Shown here piece by piece: positions 10,976 through 22,317 of a stretch of 54,659 nt of DNA (position 1 is its first letter; every line of letters starts with the position of its first letter). Below the pieces are notes generated by a model. That model saw only the letters and a program-made list of their open reading frames with translations, ran no database searches and had not been told where the DNA came from. The position numbers and the translations under genes were made by a program. The DNA is from Ectocarpus siliculosus (taxonomy: Eukaryota > Sar > Phaeophyceae > Ectocarpales > Ectocarpaceae). Location of the stretch: the NCBI GenBank assembly GCA_000310025.1, contig FN648485.1, forward strand, positions 32,892-87,550. Direction: 5' to 3'.

Positions 10976-12100
10976 TCATCCTCGACGCGCACCGCTCGAC
11001 AATGGGGAGCCCGTGGTACCAAGAGAGAGACAATAGAGAAGAGAGTGAAGGAGTGGATATAGGATTGATCGACTTTCCCACCCGCCCGCCCTCGTCGCTC
11101 AGTAGAGGGGGGGGGGGGGGAGATCAGGTTGCACAAAATCGGTCGGTCACAATAAGCGCCCAAAAACAATTATGAATCGTTTGTAAATTTGGTTTGTCGA
11201 GAACATTCATATGTTGTATATTGGGGTGAGGAGTGAGGGGTCAGGTAGCCCCACACGGGTGGAGGCTATACGGGTTGGCTGAGTATTAAACTTGGGGGCA
11301 TGGAACGGAGACATAAAAGGGTAAACAACACGAGGGTTGAGGGTATCGTTTTTCTTTCGTCTGTCGGTGTTCCACACGGTGTCCCGAATGTTTCATTCAG
11401 TATAGGTGTACGTCGAAAACAATGCCAGAATTCTTGAGCTTATCAAACATAACCGTGTCTGCATCATGTACTTCCTGTCCCACTGCTATGAACGGCCCCG
11501 GCATGACTTCGGTTTCCTTCCCACCCCCCTACCCCCCACTCGTGCATCATCGACTTTCTTTTGCTTGGAAAGATGTACCCCACGTCCTGCATTACGCTCT
11601 TTAGCATTATTTGGTCGAGATGGGAACGCATGTATTGTTTCCCTCCCAGCTGTATGTTTTGCTCAACACGAGCCGAACGAGAGAGAGGGAGAGAAACCAG
11701 GCACGCCTTGTTGTCCCCGAAGGCCCCCTGTTCACTTTGCCCCGTATACCTTCCGTTATTTCACCTCAAAGGAGGTGTAGGCAGGAAGGGAGCCAAGGTA
11801 TTTGCCTCCAAACCTGGCAAAACCCTAATATATTAACCCTCTTTCCTCTTTTCTATCTAGCGTGCTTTCCATGTACGTGAACTCTCGAGAAAACGATTGT
11901 ACCCCCACAGATGGTCCAGCGAGTCGATGGTTCAGTAAACAGTGGTTTGTGCTGACAAGCGGGACGCTCCGTCGACTGTGATCACCCGGCTACACAATCC
12001 TCACCTATCGCCTTGTTTCTGCTTGCTCTGATAACAATCACGTCTTCGGCCGACGCGCGACTTCCCTTCCTTTCAAGTGATGACTCACATCATGTGCCAG
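10976..12100. other. Gene-poor stretch
   Basis: No supported coding region. It includes a 14-base G-run at 11107-11120 and a short AG/GA-rich stretch near 11690. The 3' end supplies the acceptor (GTGCCAG, ending 12100) of the next exon. Confidence 0.5.
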
Positions 12101-12378
12101 GTGGTTCGTTGGCTCGTTGAAGTCTTCAGCGAGGACCGCCTGCAGTACAACAAAGAGAACCCCGACGAGAGCCAGGGGTCCGAGGGACAGCTGAGGCCTG
12201 ATCAGCTGTATGTTTACGAGGCTCCGGGGTTCAGCGCCATGCTCCGAGCAGCTGACTGGGCGGACAAATTCCACACTCCGGCGTCCGGAGGAGGAAGGAG
12301 CGGCGGCGCGCCTCCGAGCAAGAAGAAGATCAAGCGGAAGTACCTGGATACGAGCAACGACCAGGTCTTCAACCAGAC
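12101..12378 (+). CDS. Gene A, exon (unknown protein)
   Basis: The exon is bounded by an AG acceptor ending at 12100 and a strong GTGAGT donor at 12379. It is 278 nt, ending with two bases of a split codon. It encodes a hydrophilic segment beginning VVRWLVEVFSEDRLQYNKEN, then an acidic stretch, an aromatic patch (YVYEAPGF), a Gly/Ser linker and a lysine-rich basic run (SKKKIKRKYLD) that could act as a nuclear targeting signal. The downstream partner is probably at 13629. No family was recognised. The exit phase (codon AC+N) is the same as that of an exon in gene B (ends 28167), which is one of two hints that A and B are related. Confidence 0.4.
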
Positions 12379-12863
12379 GTGAGTGTTGTAGTGTTCTCTC
12401 CTCAAGGACAACCACCGGAGAATCTCCGACGACGTGCTCTCCCGGCCTTACCCGGTTGATCTATGCATACTTTATTGTCGCTCACAAGGCTTTCACGCAT
12501 CCGACAGATCCTGAGCTAGCTCACGTTGTGTTCTTCAGGTCACCACCGAACCAACATTCCACGATCACCTATGTCCTTCAGCTCACCTCTGGCAAACATA
12601 CCCTGATCGCCTATGTCCGGCTCGCCTCCCATTCGTAGGGGTCCGACGAAATATAATGAAGCGAGCGCAAAAAAGGAGGAGGGGAGAGAGAGAGAGGCAA
12701 ACAGGTGTACATGTAGTTAGATAAGGATGTAGCCTATGTAAGCCACCAAACAGAGGCCACCGCTGCCACTGCACACACACACACCTCACCCGCCACCACC
12801 AGCCAGACGTGAACGCGGGACATAATTTGATGGTGTAAACCAGAAGCTCTCAAACCTATTGCT

Positions 12864-12889
12864 TGCTGCTGCTGCTGCTGCTGCTGCTG
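12864..12889. repeat. CTG trinucleotide microsatellite
   Basis: About eight CTG units in the presumed intron of gene A. A related pair of about 45-base direct repeats lies nearby (12911-12955 and 13095-13139, sharing TTCCCTCGCT and CAGCAGCAGGCRACAGG). Confidence 0.85.
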
Positions 12890-13628
12890 ATGTATGGATG
12901 TGCACTACTTAGTTCCCTCGCTAACTCTGCTAGCAGCAGGCAACAGGCTCTAAAAAAATCGCCCCGATGGCCCCTAAGTGTGTACGCGTCATTGTCTCGC
13001 TGTTTCGGGGTGCATCTGTTGTGGATCAAAGATTGGCCTGTCGGCAGTCGACGGAGAAAGACCACAGATTGACTGACTTGTGTGCACTCGCTTTTCCCTC
13101 GCTTTTACGCTGCCAGCAGCAGGCGACAGGGTCTGACAGTCTCACACCCGAAGCCTCCTATGATGTGTACCTTTGGCTGGCCTTGGTCTACAGCAGTCTC
13201 GTGTGCTGCTGTGCTTGTTGTCTCGTGTGTTGTCTACGTGTGTGTGTCATCATGTATGTGCTGCTGCTGCCGCTTCTGCTGCTGTGCTACAGTACGTATT
13301 TCAGGGGATTCCCGCTCGGCGGCGTGAAACGACCAGTCAGTCTTCCACACATATCTCTGTCCTACATTATCGACATGTGATTGGTGGGAGCGCGGGTAAC
13401 AACCCGCCTCCACCCCTCTCAAACATCGATGATTTGTATTTGTGTCTTTCTGTCCAACATAAAAATGCCGTACGTATGGACCCGGTTCCCTATGTGCCAC
13501 AGACGACCTCGGGGAAACTTACACCGAACACCTACTCGGAGTATGCCCTAACGATCAACAGGGACTTATCATGCCCCTCGAAAGAGCTAGCTCGATCTGC
13601 GTGGATCTGATCTATCCTATGTGTGAAG

Positions 13629-13975
13629 GCCTTGGACCATGAATTTTCTACCGCTGGGGGTGTCTGATGACTGTGGACGTTTTGGGGGCTTTGCAATCGC
13701 CCTCGGGACACAGGCTGAGCGTCGCCTCCTGTCCTCTCTCGGCTCGCGCCCATTATTTTTGGGCAAGCGCGTGTCCAAGATCGCCAAAGACAAGAAGCTG
13801 ACCCCGGACAACATTACGTCCAAAGCCGACGCGGACATTTTCTTCAAGCCGTACCTGACGGTTTCGAGTCCGGCGTCGGCCGCGGCTGGATCAGCTGCTG
13901 AAGGGGCGGCGAGGGAGCAGCTGCTGGAGAGGCAGGAGCAGCAGGAGAGGCTTCTGGATAGAAGCTGTGCCCTCT
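13629..13975 (+). CDS. Gene A, downstream exon (unknown protein)
   Basis: The frame is open from a possible acceptor (GTGTGAAG, ending 13628; weak polypyrimidine tract) whose phase fits the 12101-12378 exon. It encodes a hydrophobic-leaning start, then a basic segment KRVSKIAKDKKLTPDNITSK followed by ADADIFFKPYL, an Ala/Ser linker and a Glu/Gln-rich coiled-coil-like run (REQLLERQEQQERLLD). The KR...DNITS..DA...FKPYL portion resembles KRLDKNVSDITEQDAVNAFI followed by PYL in gene B. The frame stays open to 14211, but the sequence after about 13975 looks random, so the true 3' end is uncertain. An ATG at 13639 could also start an independent ORF. Confidence 0.4.
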
Positions 13976-14169
13976 GGGCCTCTACCACAGCCTGCTCAGA
14001 CCCCCCCGTGCGCGGCGAAAGTGAACGCAGGTGGGAGGCCGCAAGGTGGCACCATCGACCGACCATGTCTCTTCGGAGGCGAGTCCCTGTGATTTGGTTT
14101 TGCGTCTGTCTAGCTTTCTGTTGCGCGCACAGCAAACAGACGGCATTTTGGTTTCGTTTTTTTCCCGCG

Positions 14170-14700
14170 ATGGGAGAGGGTGACGACTCTTGCTGCATTT
14201 TTTCGTTTTAGTCGTTGGGGCACGGACTTTTGTAAGCTTGCAGATGATCATGTAAATTTTGAGATAACCTCTTCGTGTTCGTATCCTCATGTGTACAATA
14301 TTGTGAGGTCGTCGACGCTGCAGGGCGGACGGTGCACTAGTCGAATGGAAGGGTACTTTGCGCGTAGAAAACGACGGTCTTGTTCCGTTGTTGTAGTCGA
14401 CGTGTGTGTCTTTAAATTCTGTTTTCGTATTTTTGCCTGTGACTGCAGACGGTGCTGTGCTTTTTTTTTAGTTGCGCGGGCGGGGGTTCTGTAAAATTAC
14501 GGGTGATCATGTGTTTGTCGAGAAAGGCTCAAGGGATGCGTGTGCATCTTGTTCATTTGTAAAGTAATGCGAGGTCGTCGACGTTGCACGGCGGACGGTG
14601 CCCGTCGAATGGCACAGGGTGTGGTACCGTTGTGGTAAATTGTCTTAGTTTTTACATCTAGACTGTGGTAGAGAGGGTGGTGACTCCTGCTGTGGTGTTT
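14170..14700. repeat. Degenerate direct repeats
   Basis: A block GAGGTCGTCGACG, then a YTGCA/ACGGCGGACGGTGC-like core and GTCGAATGG, occurs at about 14305-14348 and again at about 14571-14612. Each is preceded by a GATCATGT block (14246, 14503). A GAGAGGGTGRYGACTC block occurs at about 14175 and 14672. Together these suggest an old tandem duplication of a unit of about 260-480 bases. No coding content was recognised. Confidence 0.45.
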
Positions 14701-15585
14701 TAGTCGTGGCTGACGGAGGTGGTGCGCGAAGCCGCGGACTTTCCTCTCGCCAAGGACTTTGTATGTTTTTTTGCGAGTACGACTTATCCACGTGTTTGTT
14801 GCTTTCTGGTGGTCTAACCCTTGCCGGGTTCAACCAAGAAAGCTCGCGGGGTGTTGTTCGAGTATCCGAATCATGTATATGCACGTGAAAAAAATGTGGA
14901 GTTCCTCGAGGACGCTACAAAGGCTGCGCGTAGAAGTAGAGAGGGGTGTCTCTTCTGGCGCCCTTGCGTGCCGGGGCGTTTCTAGTGTTGTGGTCTGCGG
15001 GTGTTCGATTGTGTCGGTTGTTTTTGCTTGTCTTGTGATGGAGAAAGTGAGAAGGTGGGTTATGGTGATATCTCGGTGGTGCGTTTTGTGGCATATGCTG
15101 TGTCTCTTGTGTAGCTTCCTGACGTGCGCACCGCCTCTACAATTCGACCATTCTCTTGGTTTTATGGTGCTTACTCTTGTGAGTTACATGCGGTGGCGCT
15201 TCGTGTTGTAGCGTGTCATCTTGAGAGGGTGGTGATGATGACTCATGTGTCGCGTTTTTGTTTGTTGTTTTGCCATGGGAGGAGTTGTGCCCGTATTTCC
15301 GCAACGGACTCCAGTGTGCTTGCTGGTATGTTTTTTTTACTGCATGAGTTTGTTACCTTTGGGCCGACATACCTTCGCGCTGTGTGTTGGTCTACTGTAG
15401 AGAGGAACATATTTCATCTACAAGAGTCGCTGACGCTTTTTTTGTTGCAACTTACAAGCATGTGTAGATTCACGGGATAAGGAAGAACTCTATATCCATC
15501 TCTTACTGTCCTCGACCACGACGGCTGTGAGGTGCCGGGGGGGAGGGGGGGGGGCGGGCGGACGGGTACGACCTTCGGGTTGTCG
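14701..15585. other. Gene-poor stretch
   Basis: T/G-rich sequence with several open but unconvincing frames of repetitive low-complexity composition. It ends in a G-rich tract around 15538-15565. No feature is supported. Confidence 0.4.
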
Positions 15586-15589
15586 GCCT

Positions 15590-16050
15590 TAGCGAACGTG
15601 ACTGCCTAACTATCTCGTACGTTCCCCGACCGTGCCAGTCGGGAGTGTTTGTAGCGCCTTGGCGAGCCCATGCTCGCGAACGAGCCTGCCAGTTGAAGTG
15701 CTCAGTAGCACCTTGGCGACCTCACGCTCGCGAACTATGTAGCCTTGCCAAGCACATCGTAGGCAATGAACCTTACCAATCCCACGTTCGCGAACGAGTC
15801 TTACCAATCTCCGGGTCGCGAACGAGCTTGCCAATCTCACGTTCGCGAACGAGCTTGGCAAGCACATCGTAGGCAATGAGCCTTGCAAATCTCACGTTCC
15901 CGCTTCTAGCCTTGCCAATCTCAAGTTCGCGAACGAGCTTGCCAATCGCCAATGGCACGCTCGCGAACTAGCCTTGCCAGTCCCTCATTCACGATCGAGC
16001 CTGGCAAACAAATCGGAGAGAACGAGTTTGCCAGACCTTTTTTCTGTCAG
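15590..16050. repeat. Minisatellite built on TTCGCGAA palindromes
   Basis: Roughly a dozen irregular copies of a module of about 30 bases: an 8-base palindrome TTCGCGAA (or CTCGCGAA), then CGAGC, then TTGCCAATCTCACG and variants. An 18-base segment AGCACATCGTAGGCAATG recurs at about 15749 and 15861. Unit length and sequence vary, so this is a decayed array. The apparent open frames across it are translations of the repeat and not genes. Confidence 0.8.
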
Positions 16051-16379
16051 GGCTTGCCAAGGTTGGTAACAGAACATAGGTTGGACAACCCCACGGACTC
16101 TTCAGGGGCTCGACCTTGCCGATGACCCCCCCCCCCCCTGCAGGAGCGTTCCCAAGGGGGGTCGACCTCCACCTGAGTAGCTTCAGAAAGACAGGCCAGT
16201 CAGCGTTACTGCCCACCGAGAGTAGACGGTGTAGAAACGTGGAGCTTAGATAAAGTAAGGCTAGGTTCGTTTGACGGGGAAGGTTGGCAGAGGGGAGATG
16301 AGTTCAGGGAACCTGTTGACAATGGACCTGAGCCTGATCGTGATCCTGTGCTGTCCACGGGAAGGATGCACCCAACCTG

Positions 16380-16652
16380 ATGGAGGTCTGCTTAAGGTGT
16401 GTGCGCATGTACACTGAAAACATGGACAGGGACACCCGCTCGCATGAGGCGAGTATGTTCAGTAGAATGGAAGAGGAAGTGAAAGCGTTTGCTCGCAGTC
16501 GTAGCGGTGTTGATGATGTCGAGCCTCGGACAGGACTTCAAGACTCACCGCTTCGTCTCTCGAAGAGTAAAAGGCAGACTAGGGTGAGGACTTTCGACGA
16601 GCCGGTTAGGGGGGGCAAGAGGGTGCAGACAGAAGCTCCTAAGGAGATCTAA
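16380..16652 (+). CDS. Hypothetical 90-aa protein
   Basis: ATG-initiated frame to a TAA at 16650-16652. The product is hydrophilic and charged, with a helical Met/Glu-rich part (EASMFSRMEEEVKAFARSRS) and a basic C-terminal half rich in Lys and Arg. No family was recognised. It sits alone between a minisatellite and a gene-poor region, so it may be a small gene, a terminal exon or chance. Confidence 0.25.
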   Translation: MEVCLRCVRMYTENMDRDTRSHEASMFSRMEEEVKAFARSRSGVDDVEPRTGLQDSPLRLSKSKRQTRVRTFDEPVRGGKRVQTEAPKEI

Positions 16653-19010
16653 ATGGGTCGTGTGTCTCGATGGATCTGGGTCATGGGTCTACCTGGTGGA
16701 TGTAGAGCGCTCTTCAATCGCAGGCAGCACCTTTGCTGATGGAATCAAGGGTGTCGACGGCATTGCGGCGCCTGTATATGGCTTGGTTGTTCGTGTCTGG
16801 GTTTACGGTAGTGTTGCAAACACCATGTTATCCGGAGTGTCGCGTTGTTTTCTGTTGTGCAACAGGCATCCTTTTATATGTAAAGGTACAAGGCACGTTG
16901 CTTTTGTCGTTATCTTGTCATGTCGAATATTCGGCGTATTTAGCTTGGGGAGTTACACCAAAGATACCTAGTTTATTATACTCCGATTGTATGCTTGCGT
17001 ATTCATTGTCTCCTGCGTGCTCTGGTGTAGCGCACAATATGTGGCAGACAGACTTTGTAGGGTGGTCAGTAGTAGGCACAACCTACAGTAGGATAGGATA
17101 GTGCGTCCGAATTGATGACACGTAATATTTATTTCAACAGCTCTAGTTCAACTGCAACCGCAGTAGTGATTGGTTTATGTTGCCGAGGCTTGGGGTAGAG
17201 GAAAACAAGCACCGAGAGAATCATTGTCTATACATGGATACACAAGCTAATCACCTGACGGTTGTAGACGATTGGCAAACGCCATCACAAAACCCCATCA
17301 AAGCCAATCACTCATGACATGCTCATGAGTGCTTATGATATAGTCACCACACGAATACCAAATACTGTTGAACCCGCCCTTGAAGAGCTGACTCGAGTCA
17401 AGACGAAAAACCCAAACTAAAACCTGTTCGATGTCAATCATTGCAGATGATGGGGGACAGTGGAGAGATATAAAATGAGGGAGAATCCAGCGCCCTACGT
17501 GCCGCAGGCAGGCCTCGGCCCTGACCCCCGCTCTACAATATCTCTCTCTCTCTCAGCTCACAAAAAAGCATCGCAGAGGTTCTCTGACTACCGCCCCTGC
17601 AGCACTCAGAGGCGCGGAATGACTTGAGGAAAAAACAAATTCACGCACAGAAAGACTACCCATTCGAGATATACCCACAGTCGAACGGGATGTGGTGGAG
17701 TCTTTTGAGTGAGTGGAGGAAACCGGCTGGGTACTTGACTTACTTCGAGTGTTTGTAAGTCTAAACACTGGTGATTTATATCAGTGATGCCAGCTGGTGC
17801 TACATGGAAGTACAAAAAACATCTGTAGAGGTAAACCTACATTCTACAATGACATAGTCACTAAGGGATGCTCGACTTCGCCCTGGTCGAGGTTCACTCC
17901 AGCCCATTACCGCGGTCAACCCTCCGATAACCATGTCATTTCTCACGACCGGTTCGTTTGCAACTTATTCCGTTCATCAGGTATTCACACTTTCAGACTC
18001 ATCGGAAGCCCTCTACCCTGATAGAGGTATACGGTATATCGGTGTACGATGACAACTTTATCTCCCTCGAAATTTCGCGCTCGGGGATGTTTCCCCGATG
18101 CCAAACCCGTAGCCGGGGGTTTAGACAGACTCAACGACGACGTCTCGGAACGCATTAGCCGCTTTTCTTCTGTGCGCCATGAGTCGTACCCCGAAAAAGA
18201 AACGTGGAATGAAGACCGTGGTGAGGAATCGGGAAACGTCGAATAACGACACATTTTTCAGAGACAAGGCTAGACTACGATATTCCAGGCAAAGACACTC
18301 TCACCTGCGCAGATCCTAGCTAGTCTCTGCGAGTTCGATCGTAGACATTGGCCAAGCGTTCCATGCAACACAAGGGAGCAAGCAGTAGTACTCCAAGCAA
18401 GCAGACGATACTTCATGATCCAGTCAGGCAGGCGGGGTCATCACTCACAGTTGCGATAGCAGATCAGTTGCGCTCATATCAGGTTCGTTCACAAAGGGTT
18501 TTGTGCTCAGTTTCCGGACTCAAAGGTCACTAACAGCTTGGGGGGCGAGATCGCTGCAAGCTGTCATGCTTAGGAACCGTTTCATCATCGCGCGGGGAAT
18601 GGTAACCAATCGGACTTCTTCCATTGGTTTCCATTATTAGCCCGAGCGACGGTTACATCTTCTCGGGAACCCCACTCCGAGCACTTATGCAGTGCGCATC
18701 ACAGGGACGAGCGCTCCGGATACTTGTGCCTTGCGTCACAAGTGTCCATCATCGCACTATTTAGAACCGGTGTACGCGGCCATCCGGAACACCCCCCCAG
18801 CATCGACCGTGGTACACGGCTATGCTAACGGGGCGGCCGCACGGTGCCCATACATGGTTCATACTTACCTGCCCAGCTAAAATCTGGGTGTCCCCCGCTG
18901 CGTAGACGACGTGGTACTCCTGCACATTCTTCCACTGCCGGTACACCCCCCCAGGCCGCCAGACGGCAGTCGGCGGGCTCTCGGCAGTGGTAGTAGGCCG
19001 TAGTCCAGAG
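16653..19010. other. Gene-poor stretch
   Basis: No coding region could be supported. It contains a short CT run near 17541-17556 and several AT-rich segments. The right end approaches the C-terminus of the minus-strand integrase remnant; no LTR was recognised there. Confidence 0.4.
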
Positions 19011-20930
19011 TTAAGCGGGGAGGGATGGTCGGGCGGCAACGCCGGCGCCTGTATCCATTTCGCGCTTCGTGAGCTCCTCCCAATCTCCGTCCGGGTACTC
19101 CACACGCCAGTAGGGGGCGCAGTAGTCGAAGACGGTGGCCTTGAAAACCTTGAGCTGTCCGTCGGTGTCGGCAAGTTCTCGACCAACTGGCGTCCCCATA
19201 GGAAAGAGCTGCAACGCTTGCTCCCTGCACGCTACTTCGCGTTCGCCCCGGGTAGGCGGTCCGGCGGGTCGTGGGGTGGCGTCCTCGCCGTGGTAGTCCT
19301 CGTATAGCGCGTGGAAGACGTCCAGCTGGAATGTCGAGAAGCTGTCGCCGGCCTCATCCTCAGTCATCCAAGGCGAGAGGGCACCATCTTGGGGACGGCC
19401 GTGGTACTCCCGTGTCCACGTCGTCGCGTTACCGGTACCGTATACCACCCGTCGGTCCACGAGCGTGTACAGCGGCATTGCGACGACGGAGGTGTCGGCC
19501 AGGCCAAGGTCGGACGACCACATGAGATGCGCAACCTCGTCCCCGAACGGCAGCCGGAGGTCCTGCGGTCGCACGTGGTAGGGCTTGAGACCGGGCGCTG
19601 CCACTTTGCGTCGGCGGATCCGGCGGCCGTTGAGTTGAACCGCGAAGCTTAGGCGGTTATGGATGACGTTGGTGACCTTCCACGGACCGGTGTAGTGGTC
19701 GTGCGTGAGCTTCGGGTGGTGACTGTCTCGGTGTAGCGTGTTGGCCGGTTCCTTAACGAGGACGGCGTCTCCAATGGCTGCTTTGGCTCCTGGTGACTCC
19801 CGCGCCACTCGGGCATTGTGGCGTTCCCGCCGACGGTTCTGGGCCTCGTGGCGGTAGGTGAGGATCTCCTGCGTCATGCGTTGCTGATCTGCGACAGTCC
19901 GCTCGAGTCCGAGGCCGAAGGAGCTGTCGTCCAGGGCTTGGGAGACGACGTCGATGTGGCTCCGTGGTTCCCGACCGAATAGGACTCGGTAAGGGGGCGC
20001 TCCGCCGGGCAAGGCCGCGTTGGGTGTCACCCGGTGGATCCGGGTAGCTACAGGCACCAACTCGTCCCACCGCTTGGGCCACGCGGTGCACAGATGGGAC
20101 AAGGCCTCGTGCAGCCACCCTCCTAACCTCTCGACCGCTCCTTGTGCGCGGGGGTGGTTGGTGGGGCCGTAGTTCGGCGGTACTTCCAGCCATCGGCAGA
20201 GGTGCCGCATCACCTCCGCGGTGAACTCGCCCCCCGGGTAGCAGCGGATCGAGAGAGGCAGGCCGAATACGAGCAAGAGCCCCAGGAGCTTGCGGCTCAC
20301 CCCAATAGCTTCCTTGGACTAGAGCGGGAAGGCCGTCAGGAATTTGGAGGCCCGGTCGACCACCGCGAGTAGGTAGCGATTACACTTGTCGAACGTGACC
20401 TTGAGGTCTTGGATACCCATCTCCAGCACCTCCCACGGTTGGAGGAGCCGTGCCGGCATCATGAGCAGCTGCTTGCTCCAGGCCCGCTACCGCCGGCGGC
20501 ACTTGCACGACAGGACATAAGCTCGGACGTCCTTCTTGAGAGTCGGCCAGTGGTAATTGCGATCAATAAAGAGGGTAGTGTGCGCTGCTCCAGGGTGGCC
20601 GTACGTGCCGTGGACCAGCGCCAGCACCGCGGGAACCAGCTGCTTGGGTACGGCGATCGCATAAGCCGCACGGGGCGTGCCACAGCAGATAATCGTCGGC
20701 CAGGACGCAATTGTTTTCCTCGCCACGTCCCGCTTCTAAATTGACCCGGAGGCATCGAAGTGTTGGGTCTCGCCGCTGCGCGTCCACGAGCTTGGCGGTG
20801 TCGCGCACGGTGTCCTCCATTTGCGCTAGCTTGGCGGACAGACCCCGTCGTAGGTCCGGCGTGTCCAGCGGGATGTTGCCGTCCTGGGGTTCTCCCGCGG
20901 CGTCGCCGGTGTAGGGGGTGGCGTCGACGG
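19011..20930 (-). pseudogene. Ty3/gypsy integrase remnant with C-terminal DGD-EEL module
   Basis: On the minus strand the order is as follows. A pre-integrase stretch has QRRDPTLRCL and LADDYLLWH. An HHCC zinc-binding region has VHGTYGHPGA and HWPTLKKDVRAYVLSCKC. A DDE core follows: the first Asp is in VLEMGIQDLK, and HPRAQGAVER supplies the Glu, but the usual SDNG motif reads CYPGGEF, so the second catalytic Asp is lost. There are in-frame stops at plus 20487-20489 and 20319-20321, and a frameshift near 20680. Downstream are a GPY/F-like module (DHYTGPWKVTNV, LKPYHV) and, at the C-terminus, YWRVEYPDGDWEELTKRE, which resembles small Tudor/SH3-like barrels at the end of some retrotransposon integrases. 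No RT, RNase H or LTR was seen. A Pro-rich open frame extends to about 21445. It is a different lineage from the 34.7-49 kb element. Confidence 0.75.
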
Positions 20931-21720
20931 CGGTGGCGGCGCGGTCGTTGGCGTGGGGCCAGCCACAGCGTCAGTGGGTGGCACCCGCGGCACCGGGGGC
21001 GGTGCCGGGTCTTGTACGGGTGCGGCGCCTGTTCCGGGGTGCGCGGGTTCCTTTGTGGTTGGCTCTGCGGCGGGCGGGGAGGCCTACATGAGAAAACGAC
21101 ACAGACAGATATTTCGGTATGGAAGTCGACAGCGCGTTCGAGAGACGTGGGTGCAATGTTCAGTCTCACCATGCACTCGCAGCTCTTTCCCCGGACGCCA
21201 CCAGAAGGTTCGACGATTTTTGTGTAGCAACCTTTCTCGAGCTCGCGAAGAACACCTGCCGTAAACGCCATGGCTCCGTCATAACACGCACCAGGTTCTG
21301 CCGTCGTTGTCGCATGAAGCCAGCGCTTACGCCGAAGCAATCGCCAATCTAGCGTCAGCAACTGCCAGTACCCGGCCCCCTCCGAATACTGCAATGGGTA
21401 TCGTGTACATTTCGCGAGCGGAGGGACGGAGAGAAAGATAACCATGAGCCCGACGGCGGCGAAAGGATCACTAACGCAGCGTGTGGTTTATTACGCGATT
21501 GCCAAACACTACGATCTAAGCCATAACCACCCGACAAAAAGGCACCGCATCAGAGATAGATACATTCTCGCAACGGTTCCCTTAGGCTGCACAGATAGGG
21601 GGTGGTGCAATTTCCACCTTTTTGACACGGGCACGGCGCGGACACGGCGGCGAGAAGCATTCGAGAGTATGAGCAAGCGGCGGCCGCAGCGGCGGAGGGG
21701 GGGGTGGGGGGGGCGGTGGA

Positions 21721-22080
21721 GGGGTACTCGTAGTCGTGCATGCCGTAGTCGTTTGACCTCGCATCCCTACAAAGCCGGGACGGAGCACGCTGGGTTCTCA
21801 CCGGACCAGTCTCTCACACCACCAAGCGCGAAGTGCCGTGAGGTATTCGGCGTGTCGCATGAAGGGTGCGCTGCATCCTACTCAGGGTGTTCGGCATCTT
21901 GTGCTTACTTCATTGCGTACGGATGAAAGCTGCGTATGACTTAACTTTATTTCTGGTGCTTTCACTTTCAGAGACAGTTGTAAGCACTGTGTAACTGCCT
22001 CGAGGGTGCTTGACCATTTTAACACAACGTGGTGCGACTATCCCCTTTTCGAGGAGTGAGGGCTTTCGACCCCGCACAAC
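21721..22080 (-). repeat. Dispersed repeat R1, inverted copy
   Basis: Read on the minus strand, this starts with TGTGCGGGGTCGAAA and ends with GTCCGGTGAGAACCC, CCGTCCCGG, GGGATGCGAGG and CGACTACGAGTACCCC, followed by a C-rich tract. It aligns along most of its length with 29013-29349. The conserved ends and lack of coding capacity suggest a non-autonomous element or solo-LTR-like sequence. Confidence 0.7.
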
Positions 22081-22317
22081 ATAATGTACTCAGCCACCAT
22101 TCATGGTTACAGCAACAAAGAACCCCGGAAACCTGGTTGCCGAGATCTCGAAGTGATTGGTTTGTTTATACAACATCGCAGGCCATCCTTTCGAGAACCC
22201 AACCCCGATGACACACACCGGGGGGGCGGCGGTGGGCGAACTAATGGCGGCAAAACCAACTACTGTAGTCTGTACAAAATACCTTTACACACAAACTACA
22301 AAACCTCGTTGACTCAC

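Noticed and set aside
15590-16050. CRISPR-like array
   Set aside because: Repeat and spacer are both irregular, the repeats contain palindromes of varying context, there are no Cas genes and the DNA is eukaryotic. It is a minisatellite.
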